Shown in pieces: positions 22,500 through 31,360 of a DNA stretch of 37,494 bases (positions are counted from its first letter, which is position 1; every line of letters begins with the position of its first letter). The position numbers and the translations under genes were made by a program. This DNA is from Halanaerobium sp046541575 (GTDB lineage Bacteria > Bacillota > Halanaerobiia > Halanaerobiales > Halanaerobiaceae): NCBI GenBank assembly GCA_046541575.1, contig JBKHDA010000017.1:1-37494 (forward strand), in the 5' to 3' direction. A model generated the notes under the pieces. It saw nothing but the letters and a program-made list of their open reading frames with translations, ran no database searches and was not told where the DNA came from.

Positions 22500-25106
22500 T
22501 TAATTCTCCTCTTCTTTTAAATCCTTTTTTAATTTATATAAAAAGTTCATAGCATCCATCGGAGTCATATCCAGAATATCCTGTTCATTTAATTTCTTTA
22601 AAACAGGATTTTTTTCTGTATTAAACAAAGGCAGCTGCTGATGTTTATCATCTGCTACTGTTTTTTCTAATTTACGGAGAGGCATCTTATTATTTTCCTC
22701 AAGCCTCTGCAGTATCTTTTGAGCACTAATAATAATTTCCTCCGGCAGCCCTGCCAGACGGGCAACCTCTATTCCATAGCTGTCACTTGCTCGTCCTTCA
22801 ACAATACGGTGTAAAAAATGTACCCCATCACTATCTTCTTCAACCAGTACATTATAATTTTTGATACCCTGATACTCATCTTCAAGTCTGGTCAGTTCAT
22901 GGTAGTGTGTTGCAAATAAAGTTCTCGCACCAATACGCTCTGGATTATTGAGATATTCACTGACAGACCAGGCAATAGAGACTCCATCATAGGTGCTGGT
23001 ACCACGACCAACTTCATCTAAAATAATTAAGCTTTTTTCAGTGCTGTTATTAACTATATTAGCAACTTCATTCATTTCTACCATAAAGGTACTCTGTCCT
23101 GTTGTCAAATCATCACTGGCTCCAACTCTGGTAAAGATTCTATCTGTTAATCCGATACTGGCTTCTTCTGCCGGTACATAGGAGCCAACCTGTGCCATTA
23201 AAACAATCAGGGCAACCTGGCGCATATAGGTAGATTTACCGGACATATTGGGGCCGGTAATAATAATAAAACGCTGATCACTCTGGTTTAAATAGCAGTC
23301 ATTCGGGACAAACTGCTCTGAAAACATTTTTTCTACTACCGGGTGGCGTCCATTTTTTATTTTAATTTCTGCTCCATCATTAATTTCCGGACGTTTATAG
23401 TTATTTTCTATTGCCAAATAAGAAAAAGAAAGTAAGACATCTAAACGTGAAATAATTGCTGCTGTCTGATTAATTCTTTCTACTTCTTCTGCAATTTTTT
23501 CTCTAATTTCTACAAATAATTTATATTCCAGGTCATTAATCTTTTCTTCAGCCCCCAGAACCTCTGATTCTTTTTCCTTTAATTCGGGGATAATATAGCG
23601 CTCACTGTTGCTTAAAGTCTGTTTTCTCTCATAACGGTCCGGTACCTTATCTGTATGAGAGTTTGTTACTTCCAGATAATAACCAAAAACTTTATTGAAA
23701 CCTACCTTAAGTGTATTAATTCCTGTTTTTTCTCTCTCTTCTTTCTGCAGAGAAGTAATCCAGTTCTTACCACTGCTGACTAATCCCCTTAACTCATCCA
23801 GTTTTGAATCATAATTATCGGCAATAATTCCACCTTCGGTTATTGTAGTCGGCGGCTCTTCTTTAATTGCATCATCTATTAGAGTATGAATATCTTCTAA
23901 AAGATCAAAATCCTGCTTCATCTCAAACAGCAGCTCACTTTCCAGCTCAGCCATTAATTCCTTAACAGCCGGTAACTTAGCCAGGGAATTTCTTAAAGCA
24001 ATCATATCCCGCGCATTGGCAGACTGATAGGTTATTTTACTCATAATTCTCTCTAAATCATAGATTTCTGTTAGCTCAGTTCTCAATTTTTCCAGGATCA
24101 TATAATTATCTAAAATTTCAGCTAACGCATCATGCCTTTTTACTATTTCTTCTTTCTGAATTAGCGGCTGGTTAATCCATTTTTTAATTTCTCTCCCACC
24201 CATAGAGGTAACTGTCTGATCTACAATTGACAGCAGAGAACCTGAGCGCTGATTATCTCTAATAGTGGAAGTCAATTCTAAATTTCTACGGCTGGCTGAA
24301 TCTAAAACCATATAATCTTCTAAATGATATGCTTTTAAAGCTGTGATCTGATTGACTGTTCTTTTTTGAGTTTCAGCTAAATAAGAAAGTACCTGGCCGG
24401 CCGCATAAACAGCTGCTTTCATTTCTTCACAACCAAAGCCTTCAAGTGATTTGAGTTTAAAGTGGTCTAAAAGACCCTGATAAAGGCGTTCATATTTTTT
24501 ATCTTTTAAAATGTTTAAAGTAAAATTATAAGTTTGCTGCAGCTCAGCAATCAGATCTGAATCTGCAGTTTTCTCGTCTAATAATATTTCCTGTGGAGAA
24601 ATCCTGTTGATCTCATCCTTCAATTTATCACTATCTGCAGCTGAAAATTCTGTTAAATAAAATTCGCCTGTTGAAATATCAGTATAGGAAAAACCATAAT
24701 AATCACCAAATTGAAAGGCTGCAGCCAGGTAATTATTTTCATTTTCAGCCAGAATCTCATTTTCAATAACAGTACCCGGTGTTACAACTCTGATCACATC
24801 TCTTTTTACAATACCGCTGCTTTCTGACGGATCTTCCAGCTGTTCACAAATTGCTACTTTAATTCCGTTTTTGATAAGTTTTTCAATATATGAGGCAGCA
24901 GAATGATAGGGAACTCCCGCCATTGGTATTTTTTCGCCTCCACCTTTGTTGCGGGAGGTTAGAGCAATATCAAGTATTTTAGCAGCTCTTTTAGCATCTT
25001 TACCAAACATTTCATAAAAATCTCCCAGACGGAAGAATAAAATTGAATCCTGATATTTATTTTTTAAATCATGATACTGCTGCATCATCGGTGTTAATTC
25101 AGCCAA
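22500..25106 (-). CDS. mutS: DNA mismatch repair protein MutS
   Basis: Mismatch-recognition ATPase of 868 residues. The wedge motif GDFYEMFG (Phe30, Glu32) is near the start, the Walker A is GPNMSGKST, followed by the STFMVEM and DEVGRGTSTYDG motifs, and the ATHYHELT segment. The start is taken as TTG at 25106: GGAGGG lies 6 bases upstream and the protein then opens with the usual AELTPMMQQYHDLK. A longer open frame to 25211 has no site and a non-conserved extension. It makes a dense unit with mutL. Confidence 0.96.
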   Translation of the reverse strand: MAELTPMMQQYHDLKNKYQDSILFFRLGDFYEMFGKDAKRAAKILDIALTSRNKGGGEKIPMAGVPYHSAASYIEKLIKNGIKVAICEQLEDPSESSGIVKRDVIRVVTPGTVIENEILAENENNYLAAAFQFGDYYGFSYTDISTGEFYLTEFSAADSDKLKDEINRISPQEILLDEKTADSDLIAELQQTYNFTLNILKDKKYERLYQGLLDHFKLKSLEGFGCEEMKAAVYAAGQVLSYLAETQKRTVNQITALKAYHLEDYMVLDSASRRNLELTSTIRDNQRSGSLLSIVDQTVTSMGGREIKKWINQPLIQKEEIVKRHDALAEILDNYMILEKLRTELTEIYDLERIMSKITYQSANARDMIALRNSLAKLPAVKELMAELESELLFEMKQDFDLLEDIHTLIDDAIKEEPPTTITEGGIIADNYDSKLDELRGLVSSGKNWITSLQKEEREKTGINTLKVGFNKVFGYYLEVTNSHTDKVPDRYERKQTLSNSERYIIPELKEKESEVLGAEEKINDLEYKLFVEIREKIAEEVERINQTAAIISRLDVLLSFSYLAIENNYKRPEINDGAEIKIKNGRHPVVEKMFSEQFVPNDCYLNQSDQRFIIITGPNMSGKSTYMRQVALIVLMAQVGSYVPAEEASIGLTDRIFTRVGASDDLTTGQSTFMVEMNEVANIVNNSTEKSLIILDEVGRGTSTYDGVSIAWSVSEYLNNPERIGARTLFATHYHELTRLEDEYQGIKNYNVLVEEDSDGVHFLHRIVEGRASDSYGIEVARLAGLPEEIIISAQKILQRLEENNKMPLRKLEKTVADDKHQQLPLFNTEKNPVLKKLNEQDILDMTPMDAMNFLYKLKKDLKEEEN

Positions 25107-25198
25107 ATTAATCCCTCCAAATATTCTATAAAATAAGATAAAACCTGAAAGATCTATTAAATTATCCTTCAGGCCCAACTTTGTGAAACATTTATCCT

Positions 25199-25234
25199 GT
25201 ACCTGGTACAAAACAACAGTTTTGTACCAGGTAC
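25199..25234. repeat. GTACCnGGTAC palindromic element 3
   Basis: GTACCTGGTACAAAAC (25199-25214) and GTTTTGTACCAGGTAC (25219-25234) form a perfect 16-pair stem with an AACA loop. It sits in the gap between miaB and mutS, next to a second, weaker hairpin (25144-25171, CCTGAA with TTCAGG arms). No T run follows, so it is not an obvious terminator. Confidence 0.78.
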
Positions 25235-25243
25235 CACAATATA

Positions 25244-26569
25244 TTAAATTACTTTTCCTTCTAAGGTCCAGCTTTTTGCACTTTCAATTTTCACCTTCAC
25301 AATTTTTCCAATTAATTCTTCGTTTTTATCAATAAAACAGATCTTATTGGTGGAAGTTCGGCCTTCGAAAACTTCTGGATCACTGCTGCTGGGTCCGGTT
25401 ACTAATATCTCCTGGGTTGTTCCAATCAGCTTCTGATTTTTATCATAACTAATTTTATTCTGTAAATCCATTAAACGATTTAATCGTTCTTTTTTTACTT
25501 CCTCTTCTACCTGATCATCCCTGCGGGCAGCTGGTGTACCACTGCGGGGTGAATAAATAAAAGTATATGCCATATCAAAATTTAATTCTTTAACCAGCTC
25601 GATTGTCCTTTCAAAATCTTTTTCACTTTCTCCAGGGAAGCCAACTATAAAGTCTGTTGATACAGCTGCTTCTGGAATTTCCTGCTGTATTTTTTTAACC
25701 CGCTCTATATAGTATTCACGAGTATAGCCGCGGTTCATTTCTTTGAGCACTTTGTTGCTTCCAGACTGAACAGGTAGGTGAATATGATTGGCCACCTTAT
25801 CCAACTTTTTAATATTTTCTAATAATTGATCTGAAAAATCACGCGGATGAGAGGTCATAAAACGAATTCTTTTTAGTTTTTCAACTTTATTTAACTCTTC
25901 CAGTAATTTAGGAAAAGTGATTTCTTTTTCTAAATCATTTCCATAAGAATTGACATTCTGTCCTAAAAGAGTAATTTCTTTAACACCATCTTCAGCCAGC
26001 CGCTCAGCTTCTTCAACAATTGAAGCCACCGGTCTGCTGCGCTCTCGTCCTCTAACATAGGGGACTATACAGTAGGTACAGAAATTATCACAGCCCTGTA
26101 TAATTGAGATCCAGGCTGAATGTTTTGATTCTCTCTGGGAAGGTAAATCTGGAATTAATCCCTCTTCTTCATCCCAGACTTCAACCACTCTATCTCTTGT
26201 TTCTTCAATTTTTTCAATTAAATTTGGTAGATGGTGAATATTATGAGTACCAAATATTAAATCTACATGGCGGTATTTTTTATATACCTCATCAACAGGC
26301 TGATCCTGCTGCATCATACAGCCGCCGATACCAATAATTAAATCCGGATTTTCTCTTTTATACTGCTTGAGCTCTCCTAACTTGCCAAATACTTTTAATT
26401 CCGCATTTTCTCTGATAATACAGGTATTTAATAAAATTATATCTGCATCAGCTAATTCATCCGTATGCTGATAACCCATTTCTTCCAGCATACCGGCCAG
26501 TCTTTCTGAATCATGTTCATTCATCTGACAGCCGTAAGTTATTATATTGTAATATTTATTTTCACTCAT
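25244..26569 (-). CDS. miaB: tRNA-2-methylthio-N6-dimethylallyladenosine synthase
   Basis: Radical-SAM methylthiotransferase acting on i6A37 of tRNA, made by MiaA. The N-terminal domain supplies three cluster cysteines (ITYGCQMNEHDSE, LLNTCIIRE, GIGGCMMQ). The radical-SAM motif CDNFCTYC is in the middle, with TLLGQNVNSYG and the TRAM domain at the C-terminus. ATG 26569 gives 441 residues and has AGGAGTGA just upstream; a longer open frame to 26611 would overlap ktrA and lacks a site. It lies 34 bases after ktrA. Confidence 0.95.
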   Translation of the reverse strand: MSENKYYNIITYGCQMNEHDSERLAGMLEEMGYQHTDELADADIILLNTCIIRENAELKVFGKLGELKQYKRENPDLIIGIGGCMMQQDQPVDEVYKKYRHVDLIFGTHNIHHLPNLIEKIEETRDRVVEVWDEEEGLIPDLPSQRESKHSAWISIIQGCDNFCTYCIVPYVRGRERSRPVASIVEEAERLAEDGVKEITLLGQNVNSYGNDLEKEITFPKLLEELNKVEKLKRIRFMTSHPRDFSDQLLENIKKLDKVANHIHLPVQSGSNKVLKEMNRGYTREYYIERVKKIQQEIPEAAVSTDFIVGFPGESEKDFERTIELVKELNFDMAYTFIYSPRSGTPAARRDDQVEEEVKKERLNRLMDLQNKISYDKNQKLIGTTQEILVTGPSSSDPEVFEGRTSTNKICFIDKNEELIGKIVKVKIESAKSWTLEGKVI

Positions 26570-26603
26570 TATTTCACTCCTGTTTATATCAATACTATTC
26601 GTT

Positions 26604-27254
26604 TTAATCAAAATTTTTGAGTTCTTCTAAACTATCATTTTTACCCATTACAACCAGGCGGTCACCCTCAAGGATTTTATCTCCGGCACCTGGAGAAACA
26701 TTTAAATTATCTCCCCTCTTGATTGCCATTACATTTACATTAAACTTTGATCTAAATTCTAAATCTTTAAGTGTTCTACCGACCATTTTATCTGTGGCAA
26801 TAATCTCTATAACACCATATTCCGGTGCAAATTCTATATAATCTAAAACGTTAGATGAAATCAAATTGTGAGCTATTCTTGCTCCCATGTCACGTTCAGG
26901 ATAAACAACTCTGTCTGCTCCAACTTTGCTTAAAACTTTTCCGTGCAGTGTATCGGGAGCTTTTACAATAACATAAGGAACTCCCAGCTCTTTTAAAATT
27001 AAGGTACATAAAATATTTGCAGAAACATTATCACCAATACTGACGACTGCTACATCAAAGTTTCTGACACCCAGAGTTTTTAAAGCTTCCTCATCTGTGG
27101 CATCAGCTTCTACTGCATGAGTGACCTGAGTTGAAATTGACTGTACTCTTTCTTCATCCTTATCTATTGCCAGTACATCATAACCATTATCAGCCAGAGT
27201 TGTAGCAACACTGGAGCCAAAGCGCCCCAAACCAATTACAACGAACTGTTTCAT
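26604..27254 (-). CDS. ktrA: Ktr/Trk potassium uptake regulatory subunit (RCK protein)
   Basis: A 216-residue cytoplasmic gating subunit of the KtrAB K+ uptake system. The RCK_N nucleotide fold opens VIGLGRFGSSVATTLADNGYDVLAIDKDEE and continues with ATDEEALKTLGVRNFDVAVVSIG. The RCK_C domain starts near 135 (YGVIEIIATDKMVGRTLKDLEFRSKF) and ends with EGDRLVVMGK. Family members form octameric rings that bind ATP/ADP or NAD(H) and, in RCK_C, c-di-AMP. AGGAGG lies about 6 bases before the ATG. It is 35 bases downstream of its membrane partner. Confidence 0.92.
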   Translation of the reverse strand: MKQFVVIGLGRFGSSVATTLADNGYDVLAIDKDEERVQSISTQVTHAVEADATDEEALKTLGVRNFDVAVVSIGDNVSANILCTLILKELGVPYVIVKAPDTLHGKVLSKVGADRVVYPERDMGARIAHNLISSNVLDYIEFAPEYGVIEIIATDKMVGRTLKDLEFRSKFNVNVMAIKRGDNLNVSPGAGDKILEGDRLVVMGKNDSLEELKNFD

Positions 27255-27289
27255 CTAAATTTCCTCCTGTCAAATAAACTCATATTAAA

Positions 27290-28612
27290 TTAACCTACCA
27301 TAACTTTTTCTGTTGGATAGTGGTAGGTTCCTTTTCGCTGTTTTTCTCCAATCGCCACTGCCAGAGTTAGGGGACCAACACGACCTGCAAACATAGTAAT
27401 TGTAATTAAAACTCTACTTATCTTTGATAACTGTCCTGTAATCCCGGTTGATAAGCCAACTGTACCAAAGGCAGAAACTGTTTCAAATAATGCATCTATA
27501 AATTGAAGATCTTCTATAATCAATAATAAAGTTGTCACCAGAATAATTAGTGCTGCAGCAAGCATTGTTATAGTTAAAGCTTTGTAAATGATCTGTCTTT
27601 CAAATCGCCGATTATAAATTTCCATGTCCTCTTTACCGGTAATCATATTTTTCATGGTTACCAGGATAACACTAAAAGTCGTGGTTTTAATACCTCCACC
27701 AGTTGAACCCGGAGAAGCACCAATAAACATTAATATAATAATCAAAAATAATGATGATTGTTTTAAAGCACCTGTTGGAACTGTATTAAATCCAGCTGTA
27801 CGGGGGGTCACAGAAAGAAACATTGCTCCCAGAGTTTTATCCAGTAAAGGTAGTCCATTAAAAGTATTATTATATTCTAAAACAAAAAATGATATAGTCC
27901 CAAATATTAATAATGCCAGAGTCATTACTACAACAATTTTTGTCTGCAGAGTTGTCTTTCTAAACTTAACCCTTTTATAGGCTTCCATCATCACTCCAAA
28001 TCCGATACCACCAAGAATAATAAGGCCCATAATAACAAAGTTAACTGTAATATCTCCTGTAAATCCTTCTAAACTATTGCCAAAAAGATCAAAACCTGCA
28101 TTATTAAAAGCCGAAACAGCATGAAAAATAGCTAAATAAACTGAGCGCCAGAAAGGATAATCCTGACTGAAGCGCAGAAATAATATTGCTGCTGCTGTTC
28201 CTTCTATGGCAAAGGTAAACCCTAAAAGATACTGGACTAATCTTACCATACCCGATATTTGATACTGATTTAAATCTTCCTGAATAATTAATCTTTCTTT
28301 TAAACTTATTTTTTTACCAACTATAAAAGCAAATAAAGTAGACATCGACATAATTCCGAGTCCACCAATCTGGATTAAAAGCATAATTACAGTTGAACCA
28401 AAGATAGTAAAGACTTCCTTTGTATTTACTACAATCAGACCGGTCACACAGGTAGCTGAGGTAGCTGTAAATACTGCATCTACAGCATTCAAGCCCAGGC
28501 CGTCAGTTGTTGCAACTGGCAGCATTAAAAGCAGTGATCCGAGCATAATAATTACAAAATAGCCGCTCACTAAATATTGAGCTGGTGTTAAATTTTTTTT
28601 CTTTAAATTCAT
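27290..28612 (-). CDS. ktrB: Ktr/Trk potassium uptake membrane subunit
   Basis: A 440-residue TrkH/KtrB-type K+ channel-like transporter with four membrane-pore-membrane repeats. Pore-loop signatures include TSATCVTGLIVVNT, AVSAFNNAGFDLFG, FIGASPGSTGGGIKTTTF and FETVSAFGTVGLSTGITG, where single glycines form the selectivity filter. The length is that of KtrB/KtrD rather than the longer TrkH. In a halophile it would serve K+ accumulation. A TATAAT-like -10 lies upstream at 28645-28650 (minus strand). This is the first gene of the minus-strand block that continues through miaB and mutSL. Confidence 0.93.
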   Translation of the reverse strand: MNLKKKNLTPAQYLVSGYFVIIMLGSLLLMLPVATTDGLGLNAVDAVFTATSATCVTGLIVVNTKEVFTIFGSTVIMLLIQIGGLGIMSMSTLFAFIVGKKISLKERLIIQEDLNQYQISGMVRLVQYLLGFTFAIEGTAAAILFLRFSQDYPFWRSVYLAIFHAVSAFNNAGFDLFGNSLEGFTGDITVNFVIMGLIILGGIGFGVMMEAYKRVKFRKTTLQTKIVVVMTLALLIFGTISFFVLEYNNTFNGLPLLDKTLGAMFLSVTPRTAGFNTVPTGALKQSSLFLIIILMFIGASPGSTGGGIKTTTFSVILVTMKNMITGKEDMEIYNRRFERQIIYKALTITMLAAALIILVTTLLLIIEDLQFIDALFETVSAFGTVGLSTGITGQLSKISRVLITITMFAGRVGPLTLAVAIGEKQRKGTYHYPTEKVMVG

Positions 28613-28670
28613 TTGTACCCCGCCCTTATATCTTATTCGAAGTTATTATACTATAATTAATTTTGAAAGT

Positions 28671-28698
28671 AAAATAAAAACTGGGGTTTAAGCCCCAG
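28671..28698 (-). terminator. Terminator after rubredoxin
   Basis: CTGGGG (28681-28686) and CCCCAG (28693-28698) form a strong short stem. On the minus strand it is followed by TTTTTATTTTAC, ending the rubredoxin transcript before ktrB. Confidence 0.85.
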
Positions 28699-28727
28699 CT
28701 TCTAAAAATATTTAAATATAAGTAATA

Positions 28728-28892
28728 TTAGCCATCATATGGTTCGAACATATCTTTACCTACACCACATTCAGGACAGGTCCAGTCATCTGGAAGATCT
28801 TCAAAAGATGTACCTGGCTCAATTCCACCTACAGGATCTCCTTCTTCTGGATCATAAATGTACATACAAACTGTGCACTGATATTTCTGCAT
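28728..28892 (-). CDS. Rubredoxin
   Basis: A complete 54-residue rubredoxin. The two cysteine pairs that hold one iron are CTVC (residues 6-9) and CPEC (39-42), with the conserved YIYDPEEGDP, PGTSFEDLP and DDWTCP segments and the aromatic core residues. It carries single electrons in anaerobes, often to oxygen- or peroxide-reducing proteins. GGAAGGAG lies about 9 bases before the ATG. It is a single-gene unit with a consensus promoter and its own terminator, between ktrB and the ClC gene, which suggests strong independent expression. Confidence 0.97.
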   Translation of the reverse strand: MQKYQCTVCMYIYDPEEGDPVGGIEPGTSFEDLPDDWTCPECGVGKDMFEPYDG

Positions 28893-28932
28893 ATTAAGTC
28901 TCTCCTTCCTTATTCTTATATTTACTTAACTA

Positions 28933-28962
28933 ATTATAAAACAAAAATAGCTTAAATGTCAA
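28933..28962 (-). promoter_or_regulatory. Consensus sigma-A promoter for rubredoxin
   Basis: On the minus strand TTGACA (28957-28962) and TATAAT (28933-28938) both match the consensus exactly, with an 18-base spacer. AAAATAG (28944-28950) and CTATTTT (28970-28976) flank the -35 hexamer as inverted arms and could be an operator. Confidence 0.75.
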
Positions 28963-29086
28963 GTTTTTACTATTTTAAAGATACTCGATATTTCAGAGTA
29001 GATAGAGATTACTTAAACTTATAATTATTATCATTTAGAAATTTAAAAGTCAGATAATATCTACTATTTAATTTAACTAATATCGA

Positions 29087-31360
29087 TTATTCCCTATTAA
29101 ATTGAGCTTCCAGACTTAAGATAAAAGTAGTTCCAATTTCATCACTATCTTCAACCCAGAGGTCTCCATCATGAGCTGCAATTATTTCTTTACTGCTTGA
29201 TAGTGGTAAATCATCTCCATCAATATTGTCTTCTGTAATCATTGCTGAGTATTTATTGAAGATTTTCTGCTGTACATGCTCAGGTATTCCACCACCCTGA
29301 TCTCGTACAGAGATCATCACATTTTTATCATCATTATAGGCACAAATCTTAACCTCGCCCCCGTTAACAGTATAATGAATGGCATTTGAAAGCAGTGAAT
29401 TTAAAACCCATAAAATTTTATTACTGTTTACAATTACTTCTGGAATATTTTCTTTTATATCCTTTTTGATAGTAATATTTTTATCTGCTGCCATTTCTGA
29501 GACACTGTCCACAGCAAAATTAATCAGATTATTAACATTTAGTGTTTCTTTTTCAGAAAGGGTAAATAAGTTTTCTTTGTCTCCTCTGGTGATTTTCTTA
29601 TGATAGGCATCTAAAATATCACTGCGGCTGATAACTCCTACTAACTTTTCATCTTCTTTAGAAAATACAGATATTGTTTTAGCTTTAATATTATTGATAA
29701 TTTCAAGTGCCTTAATAATACTATCTTCCTGATATACTCTAGTAGTCGAAGGATAAACAATTTTTTCTATTTTCCGCTTTTCAAGATTTTCTGCATTCTG
29801 ATTTTTATCAATATAATTCATCAGATTACGATAACTCATCATCCCGATATATTCGCCACTTTCCTCTTTCAGCACCGGTACATAAGAAACAAAGGTACCT
29901 TTATATAATTTTCTGGCATCTGCTATTGTATTTGTATCATAAAGAGTTAAAGGAGTACTGCTCATCACATCTTTAACCTTAATATTTTTAATAATATTTG
30001 CTTCATCAATTACACTTAAATCAATACCTCTATTCAATAATTTAGTAGTGTAAATATTCTTCTTCTGAAACTTACCAGCAGCTATTGTACTGACAATACA
30101 GGTAACCATCATTGGTAAAAATATACCAATGTCTCTGGTCATCTCAAAAAGAATAATAATCGAGGTTAATGGTGCATGTGCGGCTCCGGCAAAAACTGCC
30201 CCCATACCAACAATTGCATAAGAACCCGGCCCGGCACTAATATTTGGGAAAATTGAATTAATCAGCATCCCATAGGAGCTGCCGGTCATTGCGCCAATAA
30301 ATAAGGAAGGAGCAAAAATTCCACCTGAAGCACCACTACCAAGAGTAAAATCAGTGGCCAGTATTTTCCCGACCATAAAAGCCAGAGTTAAATAAAGAGG
30401 AAGACTGCCGTTTAGAGCCTGTTCCATAATTGGATAACCGGTTGAATGTATTTCGGGGATCTGAAAGGCCAGAATTGCAATTAAAAGTCCACCGAGTGCC
30501 GGTTTTAAATACTCCGGGAAGTTTAACTTTTCAAAAAAATGTTCCATACCATAAAGTGAATTTTCATATGAAAGTGCCACTGCAGCAGCGACAATTCCCA
30601 GTCCTAGATAAAAAATAAATTCCCAGTTGCTGACAAAATTATGAGTAGGAATATTAAACATTGCTCCCCGCTCTCCAAAAAAATGGTTAGCAACTGCACT
30701 TCCAGTAACAGAAGCCACAACAACAGGCGAAAAGTTACTCAATTTAATATTTTTTAATATAACTTCCAGGCTGAAAATAACTCCGGCCAGAGGTGCATTA
30801 AAAGTACCTGAGATACCAGCAGCAGCTCCAGAAGCTAAAAGAATCTCTACACTATCAGCATTTAAATTAAAAAACTGCCCTAAGGCTGAACCGAAACCCG
30901 CTCCTATTTGAACAATCGGCCCTTCTCTACCAGCAGAACCACCGGAACCAATTGTTATTGCAGAAATCATTGCCTTAAAAGGAGCAACTCGAGCTCTAAT
31001 CTTACCTGAATTTAAAGCTGCTGCTTCCATTACTTCGGGAACTCCGTGTCCTTTAGCTTCGGGTACAAAAAAGTAAATTAAGGGGCCAACTATTAATCCT
31101 CCAACAACCGGAGCCAGTAATCTGTGATACCAGGGCAGTGATCTGATTGTTGGAATAAAATTAGCTCCGGCATCTGTACCAAAAAATATATGTTTTATTA
31201 TTGATATCAGATGATGGAATAAAACTGCCCCAATTCCTCCAATAAAACCAACTAAAACAGCCAGTATTATTAGAGCTGTAATTTCTGAGTTTTTAATGTA
31301 ATTAGAAATTAATGAATGAATTTTATAATAAATTTTTAATGAATTTTCTTTTAAATTCAT
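29087..31360 (-). CDS. ClC chloride channel fused to CBS pair and histidine-kinase-like ATPase domain
   Basis: A 757-residue membrane protein in three parts. Residues about 25-430 are a ClC channel with GSGGSAGREGP (138-148; gating Glu146), GIFAP (347-351) and SLEV (197-200), where the proton-path Glu of ClC antiporters is Val200. Residues about 458-590 are a CBS pair (VKDVMSSTPLTLYD, GVISRSDILDAY). Residues about 605-752 are a HATPase_c domain of sensor-kinase type: LLSNAIHYT (Asn659) is the N box and DQGGGIPEHV (Asp687, Gly689, Gly691) the G1 box. The G2 box reads GDDLPL (715-720) instead of GxGLGL, and no H-box histidine helix precedes the domain. It may sense ATP or gate the channel. Transcribed divergently from the APC-Usp gene. 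Confidence 0.88.
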   Translation of the reverse strand: MNLKENSLKIYYKIHSLISNYIKNSEITALIILAVLVGFIGGIGAVLFHHLISIIKHIFFGTDAGANFIPTIRSLPWYHRLLAPVVGGLIVGPLIYFFVPEAKGHGVPEVMEAAALNSGKIRARVAPFKAMISAITIGSGGSAGREGPIVQIGAGFGSALGQFFNLNADSVEILLASGAAAGISGTFNAPLAGVIFSLEVILKNIKLSNFSPVVVASVTGSAVANHFFGERGAMFNIPTHNFVSNWEFIFYLGLGIVAAAVALSYENSLYGMEHFFEKLNFPEYLKPALGGLLIAILAFQIPEIHSTGYPIMEQALNGSLPLYLTLAFMVGKILATDFTLGSGASGGIFAPSLFIGAMTGSSYGMLINSIFPNISAGPGSYAIVGMGAVFAGAAHAPLTSIIILFEMTRDIGIFLPMMVTCIVSTIAAGKFQKKNIYTTKLLNRGIDLSVIDEANIIKNIKVKDVMSSTPLTLYDTNTIADARKLYKGTFVSYVPVLKEESGEYIGMMSYRNLMNYIDKNQNAENLEKRKIEKIVYPSTTRVYQEDSIIKALEIINNIKAKTISVFSKEDEKLVGVISRSDILDAYHKKITRGDKENLFTLSEKETLNVNNLINFAVDSVSEMAADKNITIKKDIKENIPEVIVNSNKILWVLNSLLSNAIHYTVNGGEVKICAYNDDKNVMISVRDQGGGIPEHVQQKIFNKYSAMITEDNIDGDDLPLSSSKEIIAAHDGDLWVEDSDEIGTTFILSLEAQFNRE

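Noticed and set aside
22993..23181. Plus-strand open frames inside mutS and other minus-strand genes
   Set aside because: They are antisense shadows of strongly conserved coding sequence without ribosome sites.
25107..25211. Longer MutS start with 35 extra residues
   Set aside because: The extension has no ribosome site, runs into the palindromic element and does not resemble MutS; the TTG at 25106 has a well-placed GGAGGG.
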